From assembly GCA_958295665.1 (NCBI GenBank), contig OY282558.1, positions 308,794,092 to 308,858,091 of the forward strand: DNA of 64,000 nt, given 5' to 3'. A model generated the notes under the pieces. That model saw nothing but the letters and a program-made list of their open reading frames with translations, was not told where the DNA came from and did not search any database. The stretch is from Tipula vernalis. Taxonomy: Eukaryota; Arthropoda; Insecta; Diptera; Tipulidae. This document shows, one piece after another, positions 45,229-57,307 of this stretch. The number at the start of each line of letters is the position of its first letter. Positions within the stretch are counted from its first letter, which is position 1. A program made the translations under genes and the position numbers.

Positions 45229-47166
45229 CAGTGCTGGTAAAAAAAAATTGGGCAAACAAATTTATTGCAAATTGGAGACTTTTTTTTACTAAAATTACAA
45301 AACTTTTGAAAGCAATTGGTTTATTGTTTCATTTAAATACATGTATGACGTAATTTTTTGAAAAAAAAATTGACCTGCAATTTAGGGGCAAAAAACCGAA
45401 AAATGCCAAAATATTCAAAATACGTTGATTGGTGTTAAAGTAATGTAATAAATTAAACACTTTTTATTTTTTTGTTTGTTTTTTATTGATTTAGAGAAGT
45501 TAAATCTTTCATATTAATATTTTGTTGGACCGCCTTTTGCTTTTATTACACCGGTACAACCCCGCAACTGATGTGCAAAAAAATTGGGCAAGTAATTATT
45601 TTTTTTTACGCCTACCGTTCTTGGCCGTCATTAGGATGCAGATGTTTTATTGCCTGTAATTTATTGTTTGAGTATAAATAGTGCATATTTTGTAAGATTA
45701 AGTTATTCTGTAAGTGATCCTAGACAAATAAAGGATAAAGTGCAATTTTAGTTAAAAAAATGGGAAAAGTTAGTGACCAGTGTAAAAGCAATATGTTGAT
45801 TTTGGCGCGAGAAAATTTAACCACGCGTGAAATAGGTGAAAGATTAAACATTCCTAAAAGTACTGTCGCGTGGAATATTAAAAAAAATCGAGAGATGGGC
45901 GGTACACAAAGAAAGAAAGGCTCTGGAAGGCCCAGAAAGACAACGCCAGTGGTTGATCGTTTTATACTATTACAAAGTCGTCGGAACCGTTTTAAAACTT
46001 CATCGGACATAAGACAGGATCTTGAGCGAGCAACGGGAAAAAAAATTTCAGCCGGCTTAGTGAGAAAAAGACTTGTTAAAGCTGGTTTGAGAGCACTTAA
46101 ACCAGTCCAGAAGCCTGAGTTCACATTACTAGTGAAAAAAAACGTTTGCTATGGGCCCAGGAGCATGTTAATTGGACTCCAGAGATGTGGAATAATGTGA
46201 TTTTCCGCGATGAATCAAAATTCAAGCTGCATGTTGGAGAGGGAAGAATTCTCGTAAGGAGAAAACCTGGCGAGAGACTTAGCAACGAATGTCTTTTAAG
46301 ACTTCCACCGAAAAAAGAAGGAGTTATGGTCTGGGGATGCTTTTCTGGAAATGAAACCGGTCGATTGTGCTTCCTTAGTTCCAGCGTTACAGCAGCTGTT
46401 TATCTGCAGGTCCTTCAGAACGAATTTGAGCCTTCTGCGTTAAAGCTTTTTGGCGAGACTTGCAAATTTATTTTTCAACAGGACAACGCTCCGTGCCATA
46501 CCGCCAAAATTGTGATTTATTAATTTTGAATTGTAGATAGACAAATTGGCTTTCAGATAAACATAAATAATTTGTTAAAAATTTGTTTTTTTTTCTTATC
46601 TCTTCATTTAAAGGTAAAAAAGTACTTCGAAGAAAAAAGTATCGATGTGTTGAGCTGGCCCCCGTATAGTCCAGACTTTGAAAATATTTGGTCTATAATG
46701 AAGCTAGAAGTAGCAAGGAAGCGCCCAGAATCGATTGAAGCTTTAAAAAGTTTGTTGATGATGATTTGGGAATCCATATCTCCCGCGACTTTGAAAAATT
46801 TATCAAATTCAATGAATCGGAGGTGTATCGCTGTAATAAAAGCAAAAGGCGGTCCAACAAAATATTAATATGAAAGATTGAACTTCTATAAATCAATAAA
46901 AAACAAAAAAAAACAAAAAAAAATAAAAAATAAGTGTTTAGTTTATTACATTACTTTAACTCCAATCAAACGTATTTTGAATATTTTGGCATTTTTCGGT
47001 GTTTTGCCCCTAAATTGGAGGTCAATTTTTTTTTTCAAAAATTACGTCATACATGTATTTAAAATGAAACAATAAATCAATTGCTTTCAAAAGTTTTGTA
47101 ATTTTAGCAAAAAAAGACTCCAATTTGCAATAAATTTGTTTGCCCAATTTTTTTTTACCAGCACTG
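45229..47166 (+). mobile_element. Tc1-type transposon with TA duplication and long terminal repeats
   Basis: Starts CAGTGCTGGTAAAAAAAAAT at 45229 and ends with its reverse complement at 47166, each flanked by TA (45227-45228, 47167-47168). The inverted repeats extend some 300 bp (to about 45545 and from about 46850), much longer than the 20-30 bp of typical mariners. The two repeats differ at scattered positions. One plus-strand transposase gene occupies the middle. The overall length of 1.94 kb is normal for a Tc1 relative with long inverted repeats. Confidence 0.92.
45760..46868 (+). pseudogene. Tc1 transposase with an apparent intron, one frame break and a 3-codon deletion at the active site
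   Basis: ATG at 45760. Residues 1-125 form the paired-like DNA-binding region (TTREIGERLNIPKSTVAWNI, then GRPRKTT). An A8 run at about 46136-46143 shifts the frame; the next frame carries WAQEHVNW, VIFRDESKF (first Asp) and QQDNAPCHTAK (second Asp). 46512-46613 (102 bp) starts GTGATT and ends AAAG; removing it joins AKI to VKKYFEEKS in frame, so it looks like a spliceosomal intron. The third exon has WPPYSPDFENIW: compared with the usual SPDLNPIENIW three codons are missing, leaving 31 residues between the second Asp and the Glu instead of 34. The enzyme would nick and join at TA sites; this copy is probably dead. Confidence 0.85.
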
Positions 47167-48003
47167 TAATAACAGTATCCACTCCACTTACAAACACCAT
47201 TATGTGAAAGTAAAAAAATTATTTTGACCTCTCCGTGATGGGTTTCTATAGTAATGGCCGAATACTATCTTGACTTACCTGTTTGACTCTTAAATAAAGA
47301 AGTTTTTAACTTCACTCACCCTCAGTATCTACGAGATCTGAAAGTGAGGAAACATTAAATTTGCCGCCACCAAACGTAATAAAACAAAGCTGCTGGATTG
47401 TTCAAAAGCCCGTTGGGCATATTTAAGAGAAAAATTCAGTTTAAGATATACTCGTAAATATCTACCAATAGCGCGAACGAAAAACTAAGAAAAACTGTAC
47501 CCAATAAAACGACAAATGCCAAACAGTTGATTAAATGAACAGGCAATGGCGAGTCAAATAATATTTTTTCTTCTTTTATGAAATTGCGATTTGTTTCATA
47601 ATCAATGCTAGTTGATTATATTTCTCTGTTACATAAACAAGAGGGTTAAATATTTGACTGAAGGACAAATGTTTATTTGTAAAACTAAACGAAAATTAAC
47701 TGGCGTTGAATTCGTATTATGAAACAAAACGTCATTTCATAACAGAAGAAAAAAAGGAAATATTATATTTGACTGGCCGTTGTCTACTTTAGTAAGCTCT
47801 TTTTTTTGACACTCTCGGCAATTTTAACAATTGGGCTAAAAAAATTGTGCCGTTTGCAAATGAAGAAGGTAAGCTTACAATTATCGAATTCCTTATAAAG
47901 ATTTGTTCATCGAAATTTTGAAATATACCAATAACGTTAATTGAATTTGAAACGGGCCGATTTTCCCTAAAACGGCCGACTTTTAAAAATCGAAAACGGA
48001 ATA
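47167..48003. other. No recognisable feature
   Basis: Short AT-rich gap between a Tc1 element and a DD41D mariner. Nothing identifiable. Confidence 0.5.
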
Positions 48004-49232
48004 TGGGGTGCGCCATCTTTTATGGGGGTTTGTAAACATTGAATAACTTTGAAAAAAAAAACACGATTGTTATATATGAGGTATTTTTATTCAATTTGGT
48101 CCTTTGCAATTTATTTGGACTATTTTTTGAATACAACATCAATTAAGTGGCCGCCTTTATTGGCCAAAGCAAAATGTGCCCTTTTTGCTGCGTTTTCCAT
48201 TATCTTTTCGACCATCTCGGGCGGTATAGCGATGATTTCGGCACCAATGTTTGTCTTGAACTCGTCAATGGTCTGAGGCTTGCTGGCGTACACTTTGCTT
48301 TTCAAATAACCCCAGAAAAAGAAGTCCGGAGGGGTCAAATCTGGAGATCTGGGTGGCCAGTCAATATCGCCTCTTTTTGACATCAGACGTCGAGGGAATT
48401 TTCGTTGCAAAACTGAATTGTTTGATTTGCAGTGTGGCATGGCACACCGTCTTGTTGAAACCAGTAACCTTCAAGATCTTCACGCATTTGCGGATAGACA
48501 ATGAACCAATATCAACCGATATCGATTTCTATCGATTTTCTGTTTCGTTTTCTCTGAAAAAATATGACCCAATGATGGTTTTGGCCCAAACGTGTCGATG
48601 CTCCGTTCCCCAAATGCGGCAATTTTGCTTATTAACGCCGCTAGAGTGTGAAATAGGCCTTGTCGGTCATCAAAATTTGCTTCCAAAAATCAGATTCAGT
48701 GTCAACCATTCGAGCGACTGTTTGGCCGTATTTCAAGCGACGTGAACGGTCTGTCGGCAATATTCTTTGTGTTAATTGCACTTTATACAAAATGCGCCGC
48801 AAAGTGGTTCCACTGATGCCAAAATGCTGAGCGCGGCGACGATACGGCACTTTTGGGTTCTGCGAAACGCCCTCTCTGACCGCTTCAACCAGTTCATTGG
48901 AACGTCTTGGTCGTTAATGAACGGCTTGTTGACAATCTCCCACTGTCCTGTGCTCAACAAAATTCAACACCAAACGACGAATAGTGTTGTCAGACGGTGC
49001 CTGTTGGCCACGATATTTTCGATGATATGCACGTTGAGTTAACACATCTGAACGACTATTTTCAATGTACAGCGTCACTATTTCGGTGCGTGGTTTCGGT
49101 CTGGTGAAGCGATTCATGGTTAAAATTGTACTGAATTGACGTTTCAAAAACATGTTTAATCAAAGTCAATCGGTTGACAAATGTCAAAGTTATTTAATGT
49201 TTACATACCCCCATAAAAGATGGAGCACCCTG
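48004..49232 (-). mobile_element. DD41D (rosa-like) mariner with TA duplication
   Basis: The right end, read inward on the minus strand, is CAGGGTGCTCCATCTTTTAT (49232), flanked by TA (49233-49234). The left end, read inward, is TGGGGTGCGCCATCTTTTAT (48004), flanked by TA (48002-48003). The two ends match for about 50 bp, through GTAAACATTRAATAACTTTGA. Length 1229 bp, normal for a mariner. The transposase gene runs on the minus strand and is decayed. The family name rests on the catalytic spacing seen in the related copy at 63444-63990. Confidence 0.88.
48120..49153 (-). pseudogene. DD41D mariner transposase pseudogene
   Basis: Segments in order on the minus strand: EIVTLYIENSRSDVLTQRAY near 49080, NTIRRLVLNFVEHRTVGDC near 49000, PYRRRAQHFGISGTTLRRIL near 48845, the first catalytic region (FWKQILMTDKAYF, Asp expected in the TDxAxF word) near 48665, and WPPRSPDLTPPDFFFWGYLK near 48360 with the third Asp. 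KPQTIDEFKTNI and AKRAHFALANKGGHL near the C-terminus complete it. At least four frame changes and a stop (near 48914) break it. The region of the second Asp (normally QQDG) is deleted or unreadable: the sequence runs from MPHCKSNN into LQRKFPRRL. Not functional. Confidence 0.82.
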
Positions 49233-51014
49233 TACGTAAACCGATTTATTTGGGGACCTTACAGATAAAAGTTAAATCTAGTTAAAGTTAAAGCTAATGA
49301 AAAATTTACTAGTAGACGAACATTTATGGATCTGGACCCGTATCAAATCACGACAGAATTCACTGCTTATAATTTTCCGTCGCTAAATGTGCTTCTCTAA
49401 TCCTGTAATTCCTCTGTGCAATGATTTTGCTTAAAAGGACTAGTGGCTCATCTGGTTTTTATTTAGCTAGCTTGTATTGTAATTTTTGTAATGTAATTTT
49501 TTTTTTGTAAGTAAATAGCTGGCTTGAGAGAATTTTAACAACAATACTTACTTATCACGAAAATATGGATTTAAAAGAATTCTCTTTATTTTATGTAAAA
49601 CTGTCGTCTTACCTGTAAGTAAAAAAAAAACAAAATATTAGTTTATATCTTTGCTGTATTATAAAATTTTATGAAATAAACCAAAATCATGATAACACCA
49701 AAACGTCATTTTGTCATTTTTAATCTGTACAACAGATTTCCTAACGTTTCCAGTTTAAAATACGCCTGAAAACCAATAATAGATTCATCTTTGACTAATT
49801 GAAGATCATTGGTGCCCAAACTAGTCATCATCCCATCCCTTTGACCAAATTTTATGTTTGACATTTTGTAACGATGGTTTCAATACACCCGGTACAACAA
49901 AAAATTTGTCACCATTTGGTGCTTTTCTGCTTTTCCTTAACCGGAAAAGTAACACTCTATATATACATATATAAAAATATAATAAAAAAATGTTTGCTAT
50001 TCAAACATTTCAGGTCAGGAATTTTCTTATTAAAAGAGTAATTTGAACATTCGGTCAATATTATTTCGGTACTTCAGCATGAAACTATATTCTGATATTT
50101 TAACTATACATAAATGTTATAAATTTTGACATCACCAAAACCATATAGACAAAAGATTCCATAAAATACGCAGAACTCGCATTAAACATAAATCGGTTGT
50201 ATTATACTTATGTATTATAAACAAAATAATTCCTCGCTATTATTCCTCTCAGATACAAAATCAATACAAATTTATCAGATATCAGATAACAGATAAATTA
50301 GGTGCATATTTGGAAATGAAAATTGTTCTTCCTAGAGTGTTAACATTTTTTATGGAATTTTACTCCGTTTTCAATTGATGCTGAGTAATTTCCATATTCG
50401 TTTTTCTGGCGACATCATAAAACTCGACAAATAATTTGACTATATTGGGTGCATTCAGTTCCGCCAACTGTTAGTAATACTTTGAATAAAATCAGTGCAA
50501 TGAGTTGTGAACGCTCGCGACACATTAAAAATTTCATGGCAATGTAATGTTTAAATGTTATTTCTTTCATCCCTAGATTTCCGCTGCCAATACTCGTATG
50601 TTGGGAAACCTTATTGCACCGATTGTTTGATTGAAATCAGTCGGATTCTAAAAACCGATATCAAGATTGATAACTAGACTATACGGTAAAATGGTTAATG
50701 AATTATGATTAGTTTTTTAGAAAACCACCAAATGCAACAGCTTCTATTTAATTACATTCGTGGTGCAAGTTTCTAAATGAGCCTACTATCAAAAAAAAAT
50801 TACCGCATAGTGAAAATGTGTCTTAGTGATTTTGAATGATTAATTATATTTTGAATGATTAAAAATGTTTACTGCTTTACGCTAGTAATGAAAATTTTCA
50901 CATAATAATGGCATGATGTAAAGCAAGAATCTCCCAAATGGATTTTTTTTAATAGAAAATTAATTAGGAACCAGAAGTTCCAGTATAACAATTTAACATT
51001 ACACAATTAAAAAA
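49233..51014. other. No recognisable gene
   Basis: AT-rich, stop-rich sequence in all frames. I see no structured repeat of note. Confidence 0.5.
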
Positions 51015-51247
51015 TCATCGTTTATTGAAATAATCCCATTTCAATGATCGTCTGATCTCACATTTACTCATATTAAAATCACAAAACTTACTCAATTCAT
51101 TACATATAAGATTCCAAGGCTCGTTGCCTCCATAATTAGTCCAATGAAATTTAAACTCCTTTCCGGGACATCTACACCAAGGTTCATTAGTTTGAGAAGC
51201 AGGAAACATGATAGTAAATGAAAATCTTCGAAGAATTCTCAATTCTC
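51015..51247 (-). CDS. Candidate terminal exon of an unknown protein
   Basis: A minus-strand reading frame is preceded by a good splice acceptor (TTTTATTATTGTACAG, ending at 51248) and ends in TGA at 51015. Its composition is unlike chance AT-rich frames: it contains Cys, Trp, Pro and Gly clusters such as NEPWCRCPGKEFKFHW, NYGGNEPWNLIC and FCDFNMSKCE. AATAAA overlaps the last codons. I do not recognise the family. No upstream exon is visible; the dispersed repeat at 51310-52200 lies directly upstream and may occupy its intron. It could be a real host exon, a relic, or chance. Confidence 0.3.
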
Positions 51248-51309
51248 CTGTACAATAATAAAATATCAAGGGCTGAAACCTCATAAGGTGATCAGAACTT
51301 AGGTTTTAA

Positions 51310-52200
51310 GTAATTCAATTAAAAACTCATTTTAAAATCCAATTTCCCACCCACATGTCAAATTACATCATATCGGTTGAGAAATAGGCCAGTTCCATCA
51401 TACTTGGCCATATTCCAGAACTTTATCCAAAAGTCATTTTCATTTTAAAATTCCATTTCCAATGCACAAGCCGAATTTTATCATTATTGGTTGAGAAATA
51501 GGCAAGTCCCCTCATACTTGCCCATATTCCAGAACTTAATCTAAAAATCATACACATATGTTGTACATACATACAAACACTCACTTATATAGATTGCTCA
51601 ACTGCTCACTAAACACTAATCCAACTTCAACTCAACCCCAATTCAACCCGCAAACGGCCCCCAACTCAACCCTCTACCCAAACGCAAACTCTCAACTCTT
51701 TCAATTCAATCCTCAAACCAGCATACATAAAAATTAGCCAACTGCTCACTATATCTTAATCCAACCCCAATTTAAATCCAACTCAACTTCAACTCAACCC
51801 GTAAATTGACCCCTGACTTAACCTTCAACTCAACCCCAAACTCAATGCCCAACTCAATATTTAAACCAGCATATATAAAAAATTGGTAAATATTTCTATA
51901 ACCAAGTATTTGGGGGTCAAACCCGACCCTCTGACACACAGATTCCAAAAGCTTTTCAAATCTCGGCCTTGACCATAGGAACAGATTGACAAAAAAAAAT
52001 CTAAATCGAACAAGCCGTTCTCGAGATACCAAGGGTACAGACCAAGACATCCAGACAGACGGACGGACATTTTTTTTTTTTGCTTTTTTAGACTCAGGGA
52101 CTTTCTAAACGTCGAGAAAAGTGGTTTTGGACCAACCAAATTTTTGATCATTTTTGGCAGGATTTCAATACTTTGGTCTTTTTAGACCGAGCGTGGGGTA
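51310..52200 (-). repeat. Composite dispersed repeat, copy B (uninterrupted)
   Basis: Reading on the minus strand from 52200: GGGGTTTATACCCCACGCTC, then AAAACCACTTTTCTCGACGT, a GTCCGTCCGTCTGTCTGGAT microsatellite-like stretch, CTCGAGAACGGCTTGTTCGA, a GTTGAGTTG-rich block (about 51890-51600) and two to three 108-bp-type units (to about 51310). It matches copy A (31866-34465) block for block and lacks the 1.3-kb insertion, so it serves as the empty-site reference. No protein is encoded; reading frames of about 90-100 codons across it reflect base bias. Confidence 0.75.
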
Positions 52201-53579
52201 TAAACCCCACAATTATCAGTAGAAAAAATTTCGACGCTTTGCTTGGAATGTAAGAAGAAGGTTCTCTCTTAGGAAGAATTCTTATCTGTAAGAATGCAAA
52301 ACAACAGGAGTTAGAAGCATGAACAGTTTCTACGTGGTTTTGGAATAAGAAAAAGGAAGCCAAATCAACCCAGATTTCTAAGAAATGCAGTCCTTTTACT
52401 GTCAAAAGCAAACTTCTTTTAAAATAATTGCATTGAACTAAAGAAGCCAAGATTGCGTTCGAGCCTCATAAATTTCCATCCTCACTTTTTGAAAAAGTAG
52501 TGGTGTGTGTCTGTATTAGTATATCAACTTTAAGGATACAAAAAATCCTAACGTTAATGTTCTGATACACTTCCTTTAAAAAAAAAAAAATAAAAAAAAA
52601 AATTTCTGAGAAAATTGAATATGTTAAAGAAATTATCCAGAAGTCGACGTAAACAAATTACGACTTGAAATTTTTTTGATTCGATAAAATGGAGATCCTC
52701 CAAAAATCTAAAAAATAATAAAACAGAACTCATGAAAGAATAGTTAGGGACGTATCTTTAAGGAAAGTGCCATATTAATTTAATGGAATTATTTGTTGGG
52801 GAAAAGAGTGTCTCAACGAGGAAATATATTGGTTTGGTTTAATTACCAAGGAGTTAAGGAAATAGTAACCTACAGAAACCAGCAAGATACGGATATTAGA
52901 AAGTAAATGTAATCTACGTAATTTTGCAGTTGTTGTGCTTAGCGGAAGAATGAAAATGGATAATCAAAGCGAGCTAGAGAAAATGCTCTGCTTCCCTTTA
53001 ACCCTTGGGTACATTATGCATAATGGTTTATGTTAAATTAATTCTTATTCTCGGTTTCTACCAAAATTCTGCTCTCTGAATTCTAAATCAAAAAAATCCT
53101 ATAAGAGAAGCAAAATACTATTTGCTTATTACTTGTTTGAATCTTGTAAAACCATTTTAAACGTACTTTAATATTTCACCCTTAATTTATTTACGTAGTT
53201 CTATACTGCCGTGCTAGAAACAAACGCGGTACCTGCAAAAAATCGAAAATCGGATTTTGGATTGTTTAGTATCTTAGCATGTTATTTCATGACAACTTTG
53301 CACGCCATTTTATAACTTTTAATTTATAAGCAAGTCGAGTTTTAAGCGTTTAATTTAGGAGGGCTGTACATATTTCGATATCTATATTTCGTACAAAATA
53401 TTAATGAAAATTTGACAGATCTTGCGCATAAATTAATGTGATGGGAAAAAATGATACATTTTTGCTTATTTATTGTTTAAAAAAGAAATCGTAGTTTGTG
53501 AATAGAAATTTGTAACTTCCCTCAAATTGATTCACAAATAATTTTAATTTAAATATAATTATATAATTAATCTACCAGC
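52201..53579. other. No recognisable gene
   Basis: AT-rich DNA. The 100-codon minus-strand frame 52148-52450 overlaps the repeat end and resembles nothing. Confidence 0.45.
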
Positions 53580-54260
53580 TCCGTAACCTTCCAGTAGGGT
53601 GCGCATCACGTGAGCTGTTATTGTTATTTATTAGGCAGCTGCGTGATGGGTACAATTGTACAAGGCGTGACCTGGTCACAATTCGCAAGTGTATGTGCTG
53701 CCTCCTCGTGGCAATCACTGGTAACCGAGGCCATTTGGCATACTTTGGCACAGGCTAAAGTACGGCGCTAAAGAAGAATTCCTTGACAAAAAACCCTAAT
53801 CTAAGGTGGAGCATATGCCGGTGGATGAATGGCTGATAGGTTAATCAGTCCAAAGTATGCGGACTCTGAATAGATACCAGGAACCCTCCAGTTTTATTTA
53901 GCCTTCCTGTAGTAAAGCTGGGTGACCTACAGGTGCCTTTCATTCCTAGCAACTCGTAAGAGTAAAATCAAAACGTAAGACGGGGCACGGGTAGGAATAT
54001 ACGGCAGTGGGACTGCCTCTCGCAGTCCTTCGGTACCAATGCTACCTTCTTTCTAGCAGAAGTACATGCTATAAAAATAACTAGGAGGATGAGCACTGAG
54101 CCCAGCTAGTATGTATCGCATACCGGGCGGCATTATTATCAGGCTGAATATTGACTGGACGAATAATTAAGCAGGGTCCAAGAACAAAAGATCTTTTAGG
54201 TCGCAGTACGATGTGGCTGAACGCCCACACAGCCGTCCAACAATAATAATAATACTTGAA
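53580..54260 (+). pseudogene. Remnant of a non-LTR retrotransposon, RNase H region
   Basis: A GC-richer island. Around 54015-54075 the plus strand reads LSQSFGTNATFFLAEVHAIK, fitting the LG-x2-AT-x-F-x-AEV-x-AI word of RNase H domains found in R1-, LOA- and I-type LINEs. Sequence further upstream and downstream is too decayed to assign. The LINE at 12808-16150 has no RNase H, so this is a different family. Stops are frequent and no ends are identifiable. Confidence 0.55.
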
Positions 54261-57200
54261 CGACTGTGTACTACTTCGATAATTTGATTGCCAAATTATT
54301 ATGGACATGTCGAATCGAGAAAAATTTGAATATTTCCTCCTTTGACAAAATTTTAATGTGCATGCTCAAAACCATTTATGTCTACATATTTTACAAAACG
54401 TACTAAAAACAGTCACGATTACATTTTGCGTTTGGCAAGAGAAAAATATGAAAAGTAGAAACCGGCCATCATGGCGTAAATTTGGGCATATATATCACGA
54501 TTTCCTAATTAAGTTTTTGTTTATTCTAAAGGTAACGGTTTTTTTTTAAATCAAACTTTTTAGTTTTTTAAATTAATTTTCCTCCTAATTGCAAAAACAT
54601 AAAAGATGTTCAAATTGGCTAGCAAACAAAAAGAAAATTATAACAAAATATGGATTACATATATGTAAATGGGTGGCAAAAAAAGGAAAGCGATAGTTTT
54701 TTATTTATGTAAGTATGTATTTTAATTTTTCTGTGAATTAGGCCTGTAACTTTTGTTTTGAGTTGCATTATTTGAAATATCGAACTATTATCGAACTCCA
54801 CTTTTTATATACAGTTCGATTTATACACAATAATTCATATTACGTATAGTGTAACGCCGTTAGGTACATTCGTACATGTGACATTTATATATTAAGTAAA
54901 ACTACTTTGAAAAGAATTAGGTAGTAGGTTGGATTTTTCAAAAATATTGATTTTTACAAAAATGGCGTCAATATAAAGGAAAAACTTTTTTTTCATGAAA
55001 AAATCGGTAATGGAAGGTCATTAAAAAAAGGAGATTCCTTTCATCAGCCACTGATCCGTCTATTTTGTTTTTAAATAAAAGTGTTACGTGTACTTCAAGA
55101 GTTTTTTAAACATGTATTAAAAATGTATATTTTTCTTAAATATATTGGAGAAACAGACCCTTAATTACGCTCCTACAAGGTGTTATTACCGCTTACCCTT
55201 AAAACAGGAAATTTTTTGAAAAAAATATTCCTGTTTTGTTTTTTCTTTGGCGCAGGTTATTTCGATAAATCCGAATTCTTTCCCGTTCTTACTTTAAAAC
55301 CACTTCATTCCTCTTCGTTAACCAATAAAAAACTCTTATGGGAATTTTTGTACGTTCACTCAAATACCAGAATGACGTTGCACTTTTATTAAATTAAAAA
55401 TGTGACTGTTACTGGAAATTAAGATATGTACAGTTAAACATTTTTTCTGTGTGTTTATGCTAATTTTAAATAAGTAAGTTTATTGTCTGTGTTGTGTGTT
55501 GGGAGTAACGCTCAATGGAGAAGGACGTATTTTTTGTCTTTCTCCGGAAATTTAATTTAACATAGTTTGTGTAATTAATTCGGTTTTTTTTCGGACTGTC
55601 AATGAACCCACGGGCGCGAGTTTTTTGTGTGATAATATTTTGTAAATGTATTTTTATTGTAGGTAAAATTGTGATCTGCTCGAGTCTATATCTAAGAGTG
55701 AGCTAATTTTGTTTACATTTATTGATAGTGAAAAGTGTGTGTGTGTGTATACTTTTCTGGTGAATAAATAATTAAATTCAATTGATATTAAGGGTTTGTG
55801 TTGTTATAGGTATTTTTTTCTCTTAGTGAATTAATAAAATGAAGTGTAGTATTTGAACATGAAACAGGATTACTCATGTTCAAAATTTTACATAACGGTA
55901 CTATTCAGGTATCGTTTGGCAGGTAGTCTCTCACCATTTGCATTTTTTATATAAGATAGTGGAAAACCATAAATATGTTAAAATTATATATTGATTTTGT
56001 AGTATAATGAAATTTTACGGTAAATACTTATAAATACCTAAACAAACACATGTAATCGCGCTCGTATTTCATATTATTATTATTTCCCTCTCAATTTTTA
56101 CTCTTTATCTCCCAAAGATATTAATTTTTATAAGTATTATGTTTTGTAATTAAATAAATTGAATGATCGCCGAAATCCTCATACATAGAATATACTTCGA
56201 ATGAATATGCAATGCAAGTAAAAACTATGTTTGGACATGGAAATAAAACAATTTTTAATTCGATGAAACGCGTCACTAAAACTTATATTTTTTAATCGTC
56301 CAAACTGCAGGAGTTTTCAAAATTCAAATAATTTATTCATAACATTTTTCATTGGGGGGTTAATAAAATATCAGATTCCTAAAATAAAATGAATGTGAAT
56401 TTAGATTTACATATCTTCCTCTAACAGGAACTTTACCAATATTTCTTGGAACAAAACGTGGATTTAAAATTTTAATTAAGTTTTATGAGCCACATCATTA
56501 TTTTTGTCCTAATTTTTTTATCATAAGAATACACTAATTATTGTGTTATATTTGGGTTATTTAATTTAATTTAGTTTAATTTTAAGCACGATGGAATAAT
56601 AAGTAATTATTTTAATTTTGATTTTAGAGGTGTTTTCTGGAATGATTAGCAACCTAATTAGTTTTGAAATTGTATTTTATATATACTTAGTTGTTTGTTC
56701 ACGAATGAATATTGATAATAAAAAAAAACAAATGTCGAAGATATAAACTTTATAATTATTTATTTTAATTATTATTTATTTTAATTTTGCAACTATGTGC
56801 ATTACATTAATTCGAGATAATTTTTCTTTTTATTAAATAAGCTTAATAATTTTAAACACGTTGTTTCAAGGAGAAAACAAGGGAGAGAACCCAAAAAAAG
56901 CGAAGCAAAATCCTTTTATTTCTTTTTGTTTTTACGCACAACAACATTATCTAAAGTTCAATGGTTTTTAGTATTGTCGCATGTGCAAAACATTAAGTCG
57001 CATATGCGCCTTATGCGCGGAGACATATTCCATTCATATTTTTATTTTGTTACGAACCGAACATTAGTACTAAAAAAAACATCAATAATTAATTCAAATT
57101 CAGTTTATTTAATTTTACTTAATGTTAATTTACGTATGAATTCCCTTGAGCTCTTATTATTTAATGCAGATTTAATTTAAACTATTTTATAATAGGTTTT

Positions 57201-57307
57201 AAGCAGTACGTAGTAATTTTAATTTTAACTTTGACTTATTTTCTGGAATCATTAGCTAATTAAGTTATTAATTTAATTTACTTTTAAGAATGTTTACTGA
57301 CAAGACA
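54261..57307. other. No recognisable gene
   Basis: AT-rich DNA. A short motif, AACGCTCAA followed within 25-35 bp by TTTTTGTCTTTCTC (55508-55550), recurs in similar form at 62870-62905; its meaning is unknown. Confidence 0.45.

Noticed and set aside
45720..46124. 134-codon minus-strand reading frame
   Set aside because: Antisense of the Tc1 transposase DNA-binding region.
52148..52450. 100-codon minus-strand reading frame
   Set aside because: Partly inside the dispersed repeat, no family signature, composition as expected by chance.
53580..54260. Host exon island because of higher GC
   Set aside because: The only readable stretch fits a LINE RNase H domain, and stops are frequent.
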